NCBI GenBank assembly: GCA_038025085.1
Contig: CM076144.1
Coordinates: forward strand, 34,315,501 to 34,379,500
Source of the DNA: Tetragonia tetragonoides
Lineage: Eukaryota; Streptophyta; Magnoliopsida; Caryophyllales; Aizoaceae
DNA length: 64,000 bases
Direction of reading: 5' to 3'
Under the pieces are notes generated by a model that saw only the letters and a program-made list of their open reading frames with translations, ran no database searches and was not told the DNA's origin. Positions 35,801 through 48,837 of the stretch are shown piece by piece; position 1 is the stretch's first letter; every line of letters starts with the position of its first letter. The position numbers and the translations under genes are program-made.

Positions 35801-38797
35801 TTGACCAGATTATTAATCGTTAAATGCTGTGTGCTCAAAAATTTGCTGGTAGTCTGTAAACTTGGTTTTTGGAAGTCATCCTGGGTATCTGGATTTTCTG
35901 CTGTTTTTCCCTTGTCTGGCTTGAAAGGTTGAGTACTTCCTCAGTTATTGTTATTGTTTGATCTAATGCACTAGAGATGATTTTCTTTTTGCCGTTGTGT
36001 CGGAAATAATTTAAATAGCTTGCAGGGTCGATGTGCTATACATCTGGATCTGTTCAAATGGATAATGTTTACATTCCTGAACAAGAGGTAGGAGTATGGC
36101 AGTGGGTCTTTGGCAAGTCTATAACCAGCATTGTTCTTCTCAATTCCGGTTCAACTGATGGGTTCGTTGGAATTGCTGCTCCATCTCTTGCGAGAATTCT
36201 ACCGGTTGGTGTACCCAATTGTTTATAGTTTGTTCATTTCTTTGTGCCCCTTAGGGAAGCTGATTGCATTTTTAACTGATTTCATCCTTTGTTCTCTTGA
36301 TTATTTTACATAGATTGATCTTGCTATGTTTGGTGGAGAACTTCTATGCCAGGTAAATCTGGTGTTTTTAACTGTGATCCATCACATTCTGCTATACTCG
36401 TATAGGTGTGTTCATCGTCACACTGTTCTGATTGTTTGTGTGCAATTCTATGATTGTTTGTAGCCAGATGCATTTCTGTGCTCCGTAAATGATGTCAAAG
36501 TTACGAATACCACTACAGATCAGAGGCTACGTAATGCAGTTGCTGGTGCAGAGGTAAGTTGCGTTACTTCACAATTTTCATTTCTTTTTCTTGCTTCCTC
36601 GAGCTCCTCTAAGGCTCTATTGATGCTGGAAGTATTCGCTAAAGTGAAAAGTTCTTTCTTTCCTCAATTTCATGTACTTACATGTGGCAAATAACTTTTA
36701 ACTGAATTGCCTTCTTGTGCATGTATCGCTTTTGAAGAGTATTTTGCGGCAAAAGTTGTCAGGGCAAGGACTTGCATTCATTGTTGGTGGTGGATCAGGT
36801 GTGTATGGTTCTCTCTTATCTTTTCCTTTTCCGTGCTCTTTTTTTTTTTTGTGTGGAAAAGTTAACAAGCGAGGTTTCTCTTTAAGAGGGTCAAGCTAAG
36901 GAATTCTAAAGCAACCACACTATTGACTCACAACTTTGAAAATTTAGTGTGGATGTCTCTGACTCCTCAAAATACTTCTCTTTTGGTAGTTGAAGTTCTG
37001 GCTTTCAAATATCAAAGTTTGGAAATTACATTATACAGTAATCTCCCTGAAATGCTTCAAATTGAGCTGTTGACTAGGGTGGCCTTTTCTGAAAACTTAT
37101 ACCCAAATGTTTGGTTAGAGAGTCAATTTTCTGGGCCTATTCATCATATTGATTTCCACAATTCAACAAATTTTGTGAGATTTTGAAGGGAAGCATACAC
37201 CACTTATATCCGAGCTCAATGGGTAGGAGGTTCTGTTAACTTCACTATTTCATTTGATTTCTACATGCATTCTTCTCTTGCTTATTGTAACTTCAAGTGT
37301 TTCTGATGTAGGAACTTTGAATTTTGGATGGTTATATAGGTTTACAATTTCTATTTCCCTTGGTTTTGTCAAAAATATTCAAAAATTGTTGTCCATCCTA
37401 GTGTCCCCAATTGCCACAATGTGAGCCATTTCATTTGTTCAAGAGTATCATGCTTGACTATAGATCTCGTATTTGGCTTGTTACTGGTGATGAAGTGTCC
37501 AACTGAGTTATTATACTCGACTAACTAGTAGCCACAGCATCTTGTTAATGCTTCAAAACTTGAATAATGAATTGGGCATTTGTGGATTCAGACTAATTGC
37601 TTCAAATGTAACATGAAGAAAATATTTAGATCCACAGAATGGCACATTGAGACATCAATTTCATACAGGGTTTAGTGTATGTAGTTAAATGTATCACTAT
37701 GAACTAGCTGCTGTTATTTGGCATACCTGTTTGTTTCTTCCAATAAGATAGACTTTGTTAGCTCGTTCTTTCTCACTTTTGTTTGCATAATCTTGCTTCA
37801 TTGAAACTTCAGATAGCTAATACAGTGATTGATTGTGACTTTTCTAGTCACATGTGGCATTTTGAGTCTCAGAAAATGAATAATGTTTTCAGTTATTTTC
37901 TTAGGCTTACTGTGCGGCATCCTTTGCCCTTTTTCTTCTTTAGTTGTGCAGAAAAACCTGGAGGTGGGGGAAGTACTTGCTGTAGATGCATCTTGCATTG
38001 TTGCCTTGTCAACCACAATCAATGTTCAAGTCAAAATTAACGGTCCTATGAGAAGGGCTGTGTTTGGGGTAAGTTGCTTTCTTCTGTATTTGTACATTGT
38101 TGTCTGATTTTCTTCTGTATTTGTAGGTTTCAGTCTGTGGTTTTGAATCACCTAGCATCCTTTCCAATTCCCATGATGTTTTGCTGTTTCTTTTTCAATG
38201 TTTATGGTACTTTGTGAAACTTGTACTTTATTATGTTCATGTTTGAGTGTTATCAACCTCTGGGTCCATCTAACACTAACATTCCTTTCAAAAAAGAAAA
38301 GAAGGAAAAGGAATTAACATTAACATTGTATTTTCCTGGCTGAAATTCAATGAGTTTTGGTCAACGGCTAGACAATCGTTCTGTGTCTTTGAGCTAGTAT
38401 GTCGCTGTAGCTGTGGCTGCCATTCTCACAATGTGTTGTCTTATTTCCTTATTATGCCGTCAAGCTTATGAGCTCTGGCCTCTGGTTGTGAAAATTTGCA
38501 GGGGGATAACTTGGTGACAGCTGTTCTAACAGGACCAGGGATCGTTTTTATCCAGAGCTTGCCCTTCCACAGACTTTCCCAGCGTGTTGCAAGGTATCTT
38601 CCATTAGTTGTGAAACTGGATTATATTAACTATTGAATGGCTAATTTATGTGGCTGTTAAGTTGAATGTTTTCTTTATGCAGGGCGGTCACTGCGCCAAA
38701 CATGAGAGAAAATCCAAAGTTCTTTATCCAGCTAGCGATTTTCTTTTTTCTGGCTTATGTTGTGATTATATCATCATTGATATTGACGGAGGTATAA
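32898..38797 (+). CDS. AIM24-family mitochondrial biogenesis protein
   Basis: Ten exons, 32898-32945, 35245-35304, 35419-35458, 36026-36204, 36314-36352, 36464-36553, 36738-36798, 37944-38068, 38502-38593 and 38683-38797, join without frame error to 282 residues. The AIM24 (DUF124) beta-rich fold is seen in FQILGGEAQIVQIMLKPQ, GSMCYTSGSVQMDN, GGGSVVQKNLEVGEVLAVDA, and GDNLVTAVLTGPGIVFIQS. The C terminus has a single membrane span at about residues 255-280 (FFIQLAIFFFLAYVVIISS). In yeast Aim24 is a mitochondrial inner-membrane protein supporting cristae organisation; plant versions are little studied and this one has no clear N-terminal targeting peptide. Intron 1 (2.3 kb) hosts a MITE at 34418-34700. 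The first exon codes for only 16 residues. Confidence 0.9.
34418..34700. mobile_element. Tourist-type MITE (PIF/Harbinger-like) in AIM24 intron 1
   Basis: A 283-bp element with inverted ends GGGGCCGTTTGGTTGGGGGT and GAGGCCGTTTGCTTGGGGTA (right end read in reverse complement) and the 3-bp target duplication TTA at 34415-34417 and 34701-34703. The inverted similarity continues about 40 bp inward (GTAATGATTAAGGG). Non-coding. Confidence 0.78.
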
Positions 38798-39769
38798 CAT
38801 AGGCAGGATGCTTTTTTGTGTTTACTCCCAGCTAAAATGATTGCTCACCCCTCCCTCCCCCGTCACCAGCTTCTCCCGGCCCCGAACAAAAGTCTCCTTT
38901 AGTTATACAGGTTTAATGGAAAAATAGGATGTAGTATAGTTGAATTCCTCCAATTTTTCTCATACAGCCAAATGCTGGTTCACTTGCTGCATTATTTGTA
39001 GCAAAATACTACTATTATATCGATATGAGATGTAGTCCAGGTTCTCCCAGTTCTGGGAAAGGCGAAACTGTTTTCACGATTATAAATATCAGAGCATATT
39101 GAGCTCATGCAATTTGGAGCTTGCAACGAGACAATGTGGGGGGAACTTGATGTTGTTTCCGCCGGTAAAACAGTAAAATTGAAAATTGCAGAGCAGGATG
39201 CCATACTGTCAATGCGCACCGTTGAAATCACTTTCTAAAATCTTGATGTTCTGCATTTCATGGATGAGTATTATGAATAATCACTTTCTTAAAAAAAAAT
39301 TGCATATATGGATGAGTTTTCAAACTGATAAAATGGTTGTGGCGGACGGGGCAAATGTGAAATAACCCCCCTAAAAGCATAGATATACCAAAGCCAAAAG
39401 GGGCATACAACCATGAGCAATGAAACCACCATGGAAATTTAGCAATATTTGACTAAAATCCAGGAGTTTGCATGGGAACATGCACCATTTATCACAACTA
39501 ATTTGTGATGCAGAGAACAACCCTATAAATTAAGATGACAAATGGGCCTGAATGAACACCAATTCATCAACGAAAAAAGCTTTTGGGCAAACTGTTGGGA
39601 ATAGAAAGTATGAAACAACGGGTTAAAAATCTCAATTGTGACATGCTATCTAATTTTATGAATAACATTATTTTGATCTAATTTCTATGAGTAATTTTTG
39701 AATAAAAAGAAAAACTTACGCTACCATATGTACAATCAAGACTACTACTACTCTTATGATGCTGAATTA

Positions 39770-39848
39770 CAAATGAGGTCACCTTTATAACCTAGCACAT
39801 CCATATTTATTTGAGGTGAATTCACGTTGAGGCCGGTTCATACGAGTT
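39770..39848. repeat. TGAGGC-family repeat, copy D
   Basis: Right end TTCACGTTGAGGCCGGTTCATA is the inverted counterpart of the copy C right end, and the left side has ATGAGGTCACCTTTATAACC. About 79 bp, non-coding. Confidence 0.5.
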
Positions 39849-40167
39849 TTTGTGATTAAGAAAAAGACTAGTTTTTTTCCTATTCTGAATTGGAATGGTG
39901 ATCTCTAAAAGACAAGTGAAAATTGACAAGGAAAAAAAAGATGTTATTTAAGTGGTTTGAAATCATGGAGGAAAATCATAATTTCCCAACAACATTATTC
40001 CTTAGTGCTTGACCAAAACGCGTAATTGCTTTTACCGCCCCTCCTTGCCCTTGCGGCTCAAGAAAAGAAAAAGGGAAAGTCCCTGTAAATAAAAACGCCT
40101 TTCAACTCCTTTCCTTTTACCCAAGCTTCTCTCTTCTATCACTTCGGCCCCCCATTCCCCATCCCTC

Positions 40168-40176
40168 AAACCCTAA
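40168..40176 (+). promoter_or_regulatory. Telo-box upstream of the DWNN E3 ligase gene
   Basis: AAACCCTAA, repeated immediately as CCCTAA, just before the CT repeat at 40185-40214. Telo-boxes near the transcription start are typical of plant housekeeping and translation-related genes. Confidence 0.5.
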
Positions 40177-40181
40177 CCCTA

Positions 40182-40219
<38 letters not shown>

Positions 40220-40940
40220 TCCAAAACTCAATGAGCTGAGTTCGATTTCTCATCCGAGAATCCTTTGAGTTCGCTGTTCAAGCCTTCGATTTTCGCCTGC
40301 GAAGCGTGGATAGAGAAGTTTCAGTTTTCGCGGCTCGGTGAATTGCTCTCGAGACTTCTCCAATCGATCGCTCAATCGAAAAGGAAAAGCTTTTTCTCCG
40401 AGAAATCGCATCGAGTTTTACAATTTCTCGGCGTTTTCCTTTGAATTAAAGAGCATCAGAGGTTTTGGCGATGGCGGTGTTGCGGTTTCGGCGTTTTTGA
40501 AGATTCAGCGTGTGGATTTTTGATCTACGAGAAGAAATTGTTCGATCAGGGCTTCGATCTGTGAGATCCTCAAGAAATTGATTCAATCAGTGATTAATTC
40601 GGTTTATATTCACTGATTTGATTTTCTCTCTCATCGCAAAGATCTTTGTGATTGAATTATCAACTAGTTCAGATTTCAGAATTGATCGAGTTCGTCAGTT
40701 TTGAAGGATTCAGCATCGAGGAGTATAGTAGGAGAGGAAATTGATCGCGAAAAAGAGATAAATGTTTTTTTGTACTTTGTTATATTTTTATTTGAAGTTC
40801 AATTAGAGGCCTAATTTTTTAATTCAACGGCCTTTTAATACCCTTACTATCTTGTTAGTTAGGGTTTTCATTTTGTGTGATTCGATTTGATCGATTTCTT
40901 TTTGAAGGAAGGAAAAGAACGAAAAAAAAAAGAGAAAATT

Positions 40941-43900
40941 ATGGCAGTTTATTATAAGTTTAAAAGTGCAAAAGATTACGACTCAATTTCCATCGACGGT
41001 CATTTCATATCGGTTGCTACTTTAAAAGAAAGAATTTTTGAATCAAAGCATTTGGGAAGGGGTACAGATTTTGACCTCGTCGTTACCAACGCTCAAACTA
41101 ATGAAGGTTGGTCGTTTTCTGGTCTAGTCTAAGTTGAATTGCTTAACAATTTAGTTAATTCTTCAATGCATTCTTTATCTGTTTTATGCTCTATATTTCT
41201 AGGGTTTACTATATTAGGAATGTGGTATTATCTAAAATTGGAGGTTCTGCAATTTTTGGTATTGGCAAACCTTCATTTTGATTCAATAAAGTGCCTTATG
41301 TCTAGCATAGGTTGGAAAAGGCAATTAAACCATGCTTTAGGGTGATTTAGTGATAAGTTGACTAGGTTGAAATTCAAATGGCATTCTGGTTCAACCTGCA
41401 ACCAACTGACCCTTTTTGTCAAGAATTGTTGAATGGGATTTAGGTTATTTCATAATATAATTGTAGCTAAGCTGACTTTGTCAATTTCATACACATAGTG
41501 GCTGCTGACTTTCCTCAGGCGTGAGTTGATCACATCTTCTTGGATGTGTGTTCTAATGTTATTTGCCACTTTTCATGGTGTCTGTTCTGCGATTTCAGAG
41601 TATCTTGATGAAGCAATGTTGATTCCGAAAAACACTTCTGTCTTAATACGTCGAGTTCCAGGACGACCTCGCATGCCTATCGTCACGCAACCAGACGAGT
41701 ATTGCTCAAACTCCTGCTTTTTGACCTTGAACCATGTTTACATTTATTTCAGTGGTTGTCATTTTGCTGGGATAAAATATGTTGTGTTGTCTTAAAGGCA
41801 TATTGTCTATTCTGGATTATTATCATCTGCACATTTGGTTGCATTTTCGTATGGAAAAAAACATTCATTGTAGGATGCTTTTGAATAATCAGTTTACCAG
41901 TGCGAAAATTTGATCTTATGTTGAGTTGCAATCTCTGCTTATCCTGTAGGATGAAGGTGGAAAGTACTGTTGAGGATGACCAAACAAAAAGCAATTTCAC
42001 AGCAGCTGATGCTTCTGTCTTGAAAGATGTAACTGCCAATGACTCAGAATTTCTATATATGTAATGGACAAATGTTCCATTTGACTGACAACTTAGAGCA
42101 ATTTTTTTTAATTACCACTTCAGCTTGAAGCTTCAGAATGGGATGATGAATTTGGGAACGATTTATACGCGACAATTCCTGAAGTACCTCCAGGGCAAGC
42201 TAGCAATCCAATGCAGGATGCAGCTCCTACAAGTAAAGCTGATGAGGACAACAAGATCAAGGCTTTAATTGAAAATTCAGTTTTAGACTGGCAGCGGTGA
42301 GATGTTTTTTCTTTGTGGAAGTGATACGTTTCTACTTATAAGCTATGTTTTTCAGTACTGAATAGAACCATTTTGCAAAATGTGCAGTCAACCTAATGAT
42401 GGATTTGGTCCAGGGAGAGGTTTTGGCAGGGGTGGAAGGGGTGGCCGAGGTTTTGGTATGCCTCTAAAGCTTTATATACTTTAGCTAACCTTTTATTATG
42501 GGATTTTGTTGATGAATTATTTAGTTCAATGCTAACGGGGTAGGTTTGACCTTCCCTGTTCCCCTTGAAGGGGAAAAGGAATAAAAAATGGAAAGAACAC
42601 TCTAGTGATTGAAGATGTCTCGTTTAAAGCTTTCATCTTATGGTTAGGTCGTGGTCGAGGTGATGGTGGCTTTGAGCGGAAAACCCCTCCACAGGGCTAT
42701 ATCTGTCACAGGTGCAAAGTTCCTGGTAAATCCTTGTCTTCTGGTCCCTCATGATTTTTGTTTTTAGTTTTGCTAATATTGCTATATCTGATTGTTTGCG
42801 GACACTGCTTATCTCAGGCCATTTTATTCAGCACTGCCCTACAAACGGTGACCCCAATTTTGATATTAGGAAAGTAAAGCCTCCTACTGGTATTCCAAAA
42901 TCAATGCTTGTACCAACACCAGATGGATCTTATGCATTACCGAGTGGAACATCTGCTGTTTTGAAGCCAAATGAGTATGTTCACCTTTATAGTTAAGACT
43001 TAAGAAATGTTGTGCTGATTTCTGCAAGAATTCTTTAACTGACCTGGTACTTTGATCACAACAGGGCCGCCTTTGAAAGAGAAATTGAAGGGCTCCCTTC
43101 CACTCGTCCTGTGGGAGATCTGCCCCCGGAACTTCATTGCCCTCTGTGCAAAGAAGTGATGAAAGATGCTGTATTAACAAGCAAGTGTTGCTTCAATAGT
43201 TTCTGTGACAAATGTAAGTTAATTATATACTATGTTTGGCTTTTGTATGTGGTCAAGGATAAGGTTGTGTCCAACTGTCCATACTGCACAAAGTACTTCC
43301 TTTTATAATATTTAACGTGCTCCTTTTTACAAGTGTGGAGCTTTAAGGATTACCCTCTCTGTTACTCAAGGCTAAGCTTGCGTGTATTTTAATGTCTCAA
43401 ACCTGCCCTTGGTTGGGTCTGAGCTGTTTGGTTGTTGTTTTAGAGTTGGAAGATTTTAACTTCATACTGAGTTGATGGCCCTTTTATATTGGGTTGATTG
43501 CTTTGTTGTTTTAATTGGAAGGCTAGAAGTGGCTTAATAATATGTATGTGGCCATAATTTGGCATTTAAAAATATTGTTCTACTTGGTATCTTGGATGTG
43601 TGGATGTTACTTTAACTTTTAGTATCATGAAAGTTGACAAGATGAAAAACATCGGATTTATCTTTTATTAAATTAATATTATCCAGGGATGATGTTCAAT
43701 TTGTCTTATCTCAGCTGCGGTACATTATGATTGACTTAGTGGGTATAAAAGCTAGAGTCCATGCTCATAATACGATAATAGGTCAAATAATCTTGAGATA
43801 TATGGTTATTTTGCAGTTGTATACTTGTATGATTTCACTTGAGTTTTGACACTCTTAATTGTGATACACTTTGACTTTTCTCTATGAATGTTATGGACTT

Positions 43901-46900
43901 TCATTGCTTTAGTAGTAATGGATATAGCATCATATTTGAGACATGTTGCGACTCGTGATCAGTTGATTTAATCATTTCTGAATTTGTTCTCTAATTTCTT
44001 ATTCAATTGTGACCAGGTATCAGAGAGTATATCATTTCTAGGTCAATGTGTATCTGTGGGGCGACAGACATACTCGCAGATGATCTTCTGCCTAATAAGA
44101 CACTGAGGGATACGATTAACCGCATCTTGGAGTCTGGTAACAGTAGTGCGGATAATGCTGGGAGTGCTCTCCATGTGCAAGGTAGTGATATGATTAGCTT
44201 GATTGTTCTCTTCTGTCTATTTTTAAAGTAAATGAGAAGATGGTTCTGAATATGTCGTCTCTTCAGACATGGAATCTGCACGCTGTCCTCAACCTAAAAA
44301 TCAATCACCTACTCAATCCGCTGCCTCGAGAGGGGAGCAAATGCTTCCACCACGTGCTGAAGAGACCTCAATATTAAAGGAAAGTGCAAATGGGGAAAGG
44401 CCCATTGATGTTCCGCAGCAGCAGGTACAGCCCCAGACCTCAGATAGAGGGAAACTTATTAAAGTTCCTGATGTATCTGAAGCTACACATGAGTCAGCAA
44501 GTATGAAGGAACCTGCATCCCAGTGTAGTGCTCAACCGATTGAGGACGAAGTCCAACAAAGGGTGACTGCTAGTGAAGCAGGTAAAAATTACAATAGAGT
44601 TTGATTATTGCTTGATGGATTCCTTTCTCTGCTTGTATACTAAAGTACCTAGGACTTTGTACTGGGCTTTGGCACTAATTTTGTTGTTGTTTGTTTATTG
44701 TCCTCTATTTTTGTTTGGGTGGGACATGGAAGAGCTTTCCTCTATTGTCCTATCCTATGCTGGTTTTCCTGCTAAAATTCGCAACTGCTACACTTGAACT
44801 GAGACAACATTACTTGATTGATTTGCTGTTCTGCTTGTATAATAACATGCTTTGCATTTTATTTGCCGGGCTTTGAGAGTATTTTGTCTTGTTTGGAAAG
44901 CTTGTAGACAACTATCTAATCAAATGGGTTTCTCTACCTGGTGCATTCATGTGTTGGCAATGGGAGTAATTGATCGGCTCTTAGTGGCTCAATTTGGAGG
45001 GATGCTAATTAGCATCCCTTTCTTTCGTTGAAGTTTGTTAGTCAACTGAGTTGTACAGAGTTAATTGACTGGGTGTGTGTGACTCAACATGCTCAAGAAC
45101 ATTGTTTGGTTGATTCTTTGGCACTAGTTGCCTAATCAAACTTTTACTTTTTCCGTGAGAAAAACTATACAAAATTTTCTTGTTTCCCTCGTTTTCCTTT
45201 TCTTTTTTTTTTTTGGTTGGGTGAGAGTGTCTTCTCTTATTGCCCTATCCTATGTTGGTTTGCCTGGTAAAGTTTGCTAGTGCTGTGTATAAGTTGAAAA
45301 ATGTGGCTGATATACCAAGTGAATTTCTTGTTATACTGTCGTCTCTTATCTTAACTTTTTTTTTCTTTTTCTGTGGCTATCTTTCAGCAAAGAAGAAGAA
45401 GAAAAAGAAGAAGGTGCCTTTTCCTGTAAATGGTATTGCCTTCATCTATTCATGCTTTGCTTGCGTTAAGTGCTTGTTTATTGTGCAAGTATCTGACGCG
45501 AGGCTTGAAATTGATAAATGCAGGTGCAGATATGCAGTGGATGGGCATGCAGCAACCTGGGATGGATGGTTATATGGGCCCTTCTAACTTTAATCCTTAT
45601 TGGCCAGGCATGCAGCCTGCGATGGATGGATTTATGGGGGGGCCTTTTGGGGGTAACATGCCTTATAACATGGGTTATGATATGGGTCCTATGGGTATGC
45701 CTTTTGGGAATGTTATGCCTCAAGATCCTTTTGGAGGACAAGGCTTTATGTTCCCTCCTCTAATGGTTCCTCCTCCTCAGAGGTATATCTGGCTGAGATT
45801 TTAGTTTTTCATTGGTTCTCTTTGTGCTTGTACAAAAATTGGGTATTGCTGTTGCCAATGACAATGTGATGTGGGGCAATTGGGGGGATTAACATGCATG
45901 AGTCCTGTATTGCGTTAGATGTTACACACTTACACTGATGCCATGCTTTGATTGTGGCACTCCTTCATAATGTGCTTGGTGATTAATCTCGTATGCAGCC
46001 TTCATTTTATTCCTCCTATCATAAAGAACTCTTCCCTTGCCAAGACCTGCGTGGTTTGCTTGCTGTATACCCTGGTGATTGCTGGTAAATTATTAACTTA
46101 AATTTTGGTTCAAACTATCCAGGGATCTTGCCGCAGAGTTTGGTATGGGGCCTATGGGCATGAATATGAGACCACCACTGATGAGTAGAGAAGAATTTGA
46201 GGCTCGAAAAGCCGAAGTAAGAAGAAAGCGAGAAATGGAGAGACGGGTTGAGAGGTAAGGATGCTTTTGAACTTTGGCCTATGTGTTGCTTATTATTAGG
46301 TCATTACTCATTACCCATTTCGCCATGTACACTATTTTCTAGGATTCTAGTGGCGTGCCTGAGTGCCTCATGGTGGTCTTGTTTGGCTTTTATTTGGAAC
46401 CCTTATAGTCTTGTGTAACTGTATATGCTATTCCTTACAAACTTCTTGCTCTAACTTGGAAAGAAATGTGTGTTGCAGCAGGGAGCCCCCAAGAGATCGT
46501 GATTATGGCAGAGATGTAAGCAGTAGTGCAGCAGATGTCCCATCCATGAAATTGAAAGCTGTATGTTATTTTGTAGTTCAAACTCCTGTCTATGCTTTTT
46601 TGTATTGCAGGAGTTGCTCCTTATGGTTGCATGCTTTGATTTGGCAAGCGAATGTTTCTTTCAGTTTGTTGATGCATAGGAATCTTAATGGATTCATAAT
46701 TTTAGTTGGTATCCAGGCATTTTCAGATGCTTTTCAGGTCTCTGCTCCATACGAATGCAAGAAATGGCAGGAAAAAAGACCGAGAATTGGGATTGTGAGA
46801 TAGCTAGTTGAGCTATGTCGGTTCTAAAATTTCAGTCTGTTTATATTTTTGGTATATATATACTCTACTCCACTAGATTATTTAAGGAAGTTGAGGGCCG

Positions 46901-48655
46901 TCGAATTAAATGAGATTTTAATTTTAATTTTTGTATACATGGGTTGTAGACCTTGTAGTCGGTAGAAAAATGAAATGGGGCTGGGGTGTTCTTCTGGTCT
47001 TTTTTTCTCCTTTGTAGTTTTTTTTTTCTTTTAATTTTTTTTTTATGCTTTCTCCAAGGGGAAGTAATGAAGTTGAGATTTGTATGCTGCCTATGGTGAA
47101 GTCTGATAACAAGCAAAGTATTAAGGTGTTTGGTGCTTGAGCGAGCGAGCGGGCGGGCGGGCTATACAGTAGGCAATGTAGGCTTGGCAACTTTGCCTAG
47201 AAGGCGATGTTGGCTGTGTGGATGGATCAAAAGGGGATCTATTGTGGATCGTGTTATTCCATGGGTTATTTTTGCCTGAAGTTCGTATCGGAAATTTTTA
47301 AAATTATAATTAACCTGTATTTACTCTTTAACTTTTGATAGATTTGGTTGCTAGTTTTGTTGTACATTTAACTTGAAACTAAGAACGAAAATATGTTATA
47401 TGTAGTAATGAGTTTGATATTTGAACATGAATTTTGTAAAGCACAATGTTAAGTATTATTCTACTATATTCACGTGATTTTTTTTAAAACGCAATGAAAA
47501 CTTGGATTGAGTTTGAAGCAAATAGGTTTTCTATAATTCTATCCTTAGCGAATGAACTACTCATTTGATTTATAAACCATGAAGGTTACTTTTTAGTCTT
47601 TTAGACCATTAAAATTTACCCGTAGAATAGATTAAAAAAATATTAAAAAAAATGCTATGGAGGGATTAAAAAAAAAAGAGGTCATGTCCAGGCCCAAGAT
47701 TAAATGTAGGCCCGGGTAAATTAGTTGCCTAGATTTAGGAAAGCCTGTTTCGCACGTTGTAATATTTCACTTTTGCATTTTCTTTTTAATGTGTTTTGTC
47801 AAGGCGTTTGTGGCCTAACGGAATATTGACCTTTTCCTCTGTTTTGCCTTTTTGCAGAAACCACAACCAGTTCGCAGATCACCTAGCGAAGACCGTTACG
47901 ACAGAGAGCGGGAAAGGGAGAGGGAGCGAGATAGAGCCTCCTTGGACCGGGGTGATCGAGCTCGTGACCACGACGCCCACCACCGTCGTTCCATTCAAAG
48001 CCACCGGTCTGACCGGATATCCCCAGACCGGTCTACCCGCGATCCAGAGGTTCCCCGCCCATCCCACAAGAGGAAATCTGAACATTACGACCTCGAACCC
48101 GAGCACGACTATGGCCACCACCACCATCATGACCGGGGTGACAGACATACAGACCGTGAGCGTCGCCATCATCGGCGGTCTGAGCCATCCTCCTCAAAGC
48201 TGCTGCCACCACCATCGTCTGCTGGTTCAGAACCTGTACCAGCTCCTGCTCCTCTGCAACCAGCTTCAAAGGGAAAGCCCAGCGTTTTCTCACGCATCAG
48301 CTTCCCTGAAGAGGAGTTGACCAAGAAACGGAAGGCCTCCGCTGAGCCTGAACCCAAGCCAAAACCGAAACCAAAGCCTACTGCTAGCAAGGACCATGTT
48401 CATGAGGCTACCGGGACCAGCTCAGGGTCTGGACACCACCATAATAATAACCACAAGCCTTCCACGACGTCAAGTGCAGTTGCAAATGGATATCATGAGA
48501 CAGTGAGGAAGAGTGCGGCAGTAGATATGGACTACGACTCGAGCGATGATGAACGGCATTTTAAGAGGAAGCCGGCGAGATATGAGCCATCTCCTCCACC
48601 AAGGGAGGAGTGGGCGAACCAGGAGGAAGGGAGGAGACATCGGAAACATAGATAG
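40941..48655 (+). CDS. DWNN-domain RING E3 ubiquitin ligase (RBBP6 / PQT3-like)
   Basis: Fifteen exons join in frame to 921 residues: 40941-41106, 41599-41698, 41950-42028, 42124-42296, 42388-42455, 42648-42725, 42818-42974, 43065-43213, 44017-44181, 44267-44581, 45388-45432, 45524-45782, 46123-46254, 46479-46560 and 47858-48655. Domain order: ubiquitin-like DWNN (residues 3-76, MAVYYKFKSAKDYDSISIDG start); acidic linker; RGRG-rich patch; CCHC zinc knuckle (CHRCKVPGHFIQHC, about 214-227); C4C4 RING (CPLCKEV ... CICG, 299-338); a Lys run; a Met/Gly/Pro-rich segment; and an Arg/Asp/Ser/His-rich tail. RBBP6-type proteins are nuclear E3 ligases tied to mRNA 3' processing; Arabidopsis PQT3, the paraquat tolerance factor, is of this type. 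Exon 14 has a CAGCAG tandem acceptor, and retention of intron 14 gives another C terminus ending at 46803. Confidence 0.93.
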
Positions 48656-48831
48656 ATAAAGGGGGAATAATTTAGAAAGGAATGAAGATGGCTAGTGTGC
48701 CCAAAATGAAATCAAATGAGCATGTTTTGTGAGCTGAAAAATATGTCAGCCTATTAGGCTCATTTTGCCTCTCTTGCTCAACCCTGTATTTCTTCTTGTT
48801 TTCTTTATTTCTCCAATCGTGACTTGTATGT

Positions 48832-48837
48832 AATAAA
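48832..48837 (+). terminator. Polyadenylation signal of the DWNN E3 ligase gene
   Basis: AATAAA about 180 bp after the stop codon at 48655, in a T-rich 3' untranslated region with TGTATGTAA just upstream. Confidence 0.65.

Larger units (their letters stand above)
38798..40940 (+). other. AIM24 3' flank and leader of the DWNN E3 ligase gene
   Basis: No coding gene. At 39770-39848 is a TGAGGC-type repeat (copy D). From about 40130 a gene-start signature appears: a telo-box AAACCCTAA at 40168-40176, a CT repeat at 40185-40214, then a 700-bp leader to the ATG at 40941. The leader contains ATG triplets opening short frames, for example a 9-codon frame at 40471-40500. A leader intron is possible. 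Confidence 0.6.

Noticed and set aside
40338..40523. A 61-codon frame in the leader of the DWNN ligase gene
   Set aside because: It opens with GTG rather than ATG and shows no domain; only the ATG-initiated short frames were kept as possible upstream frames.
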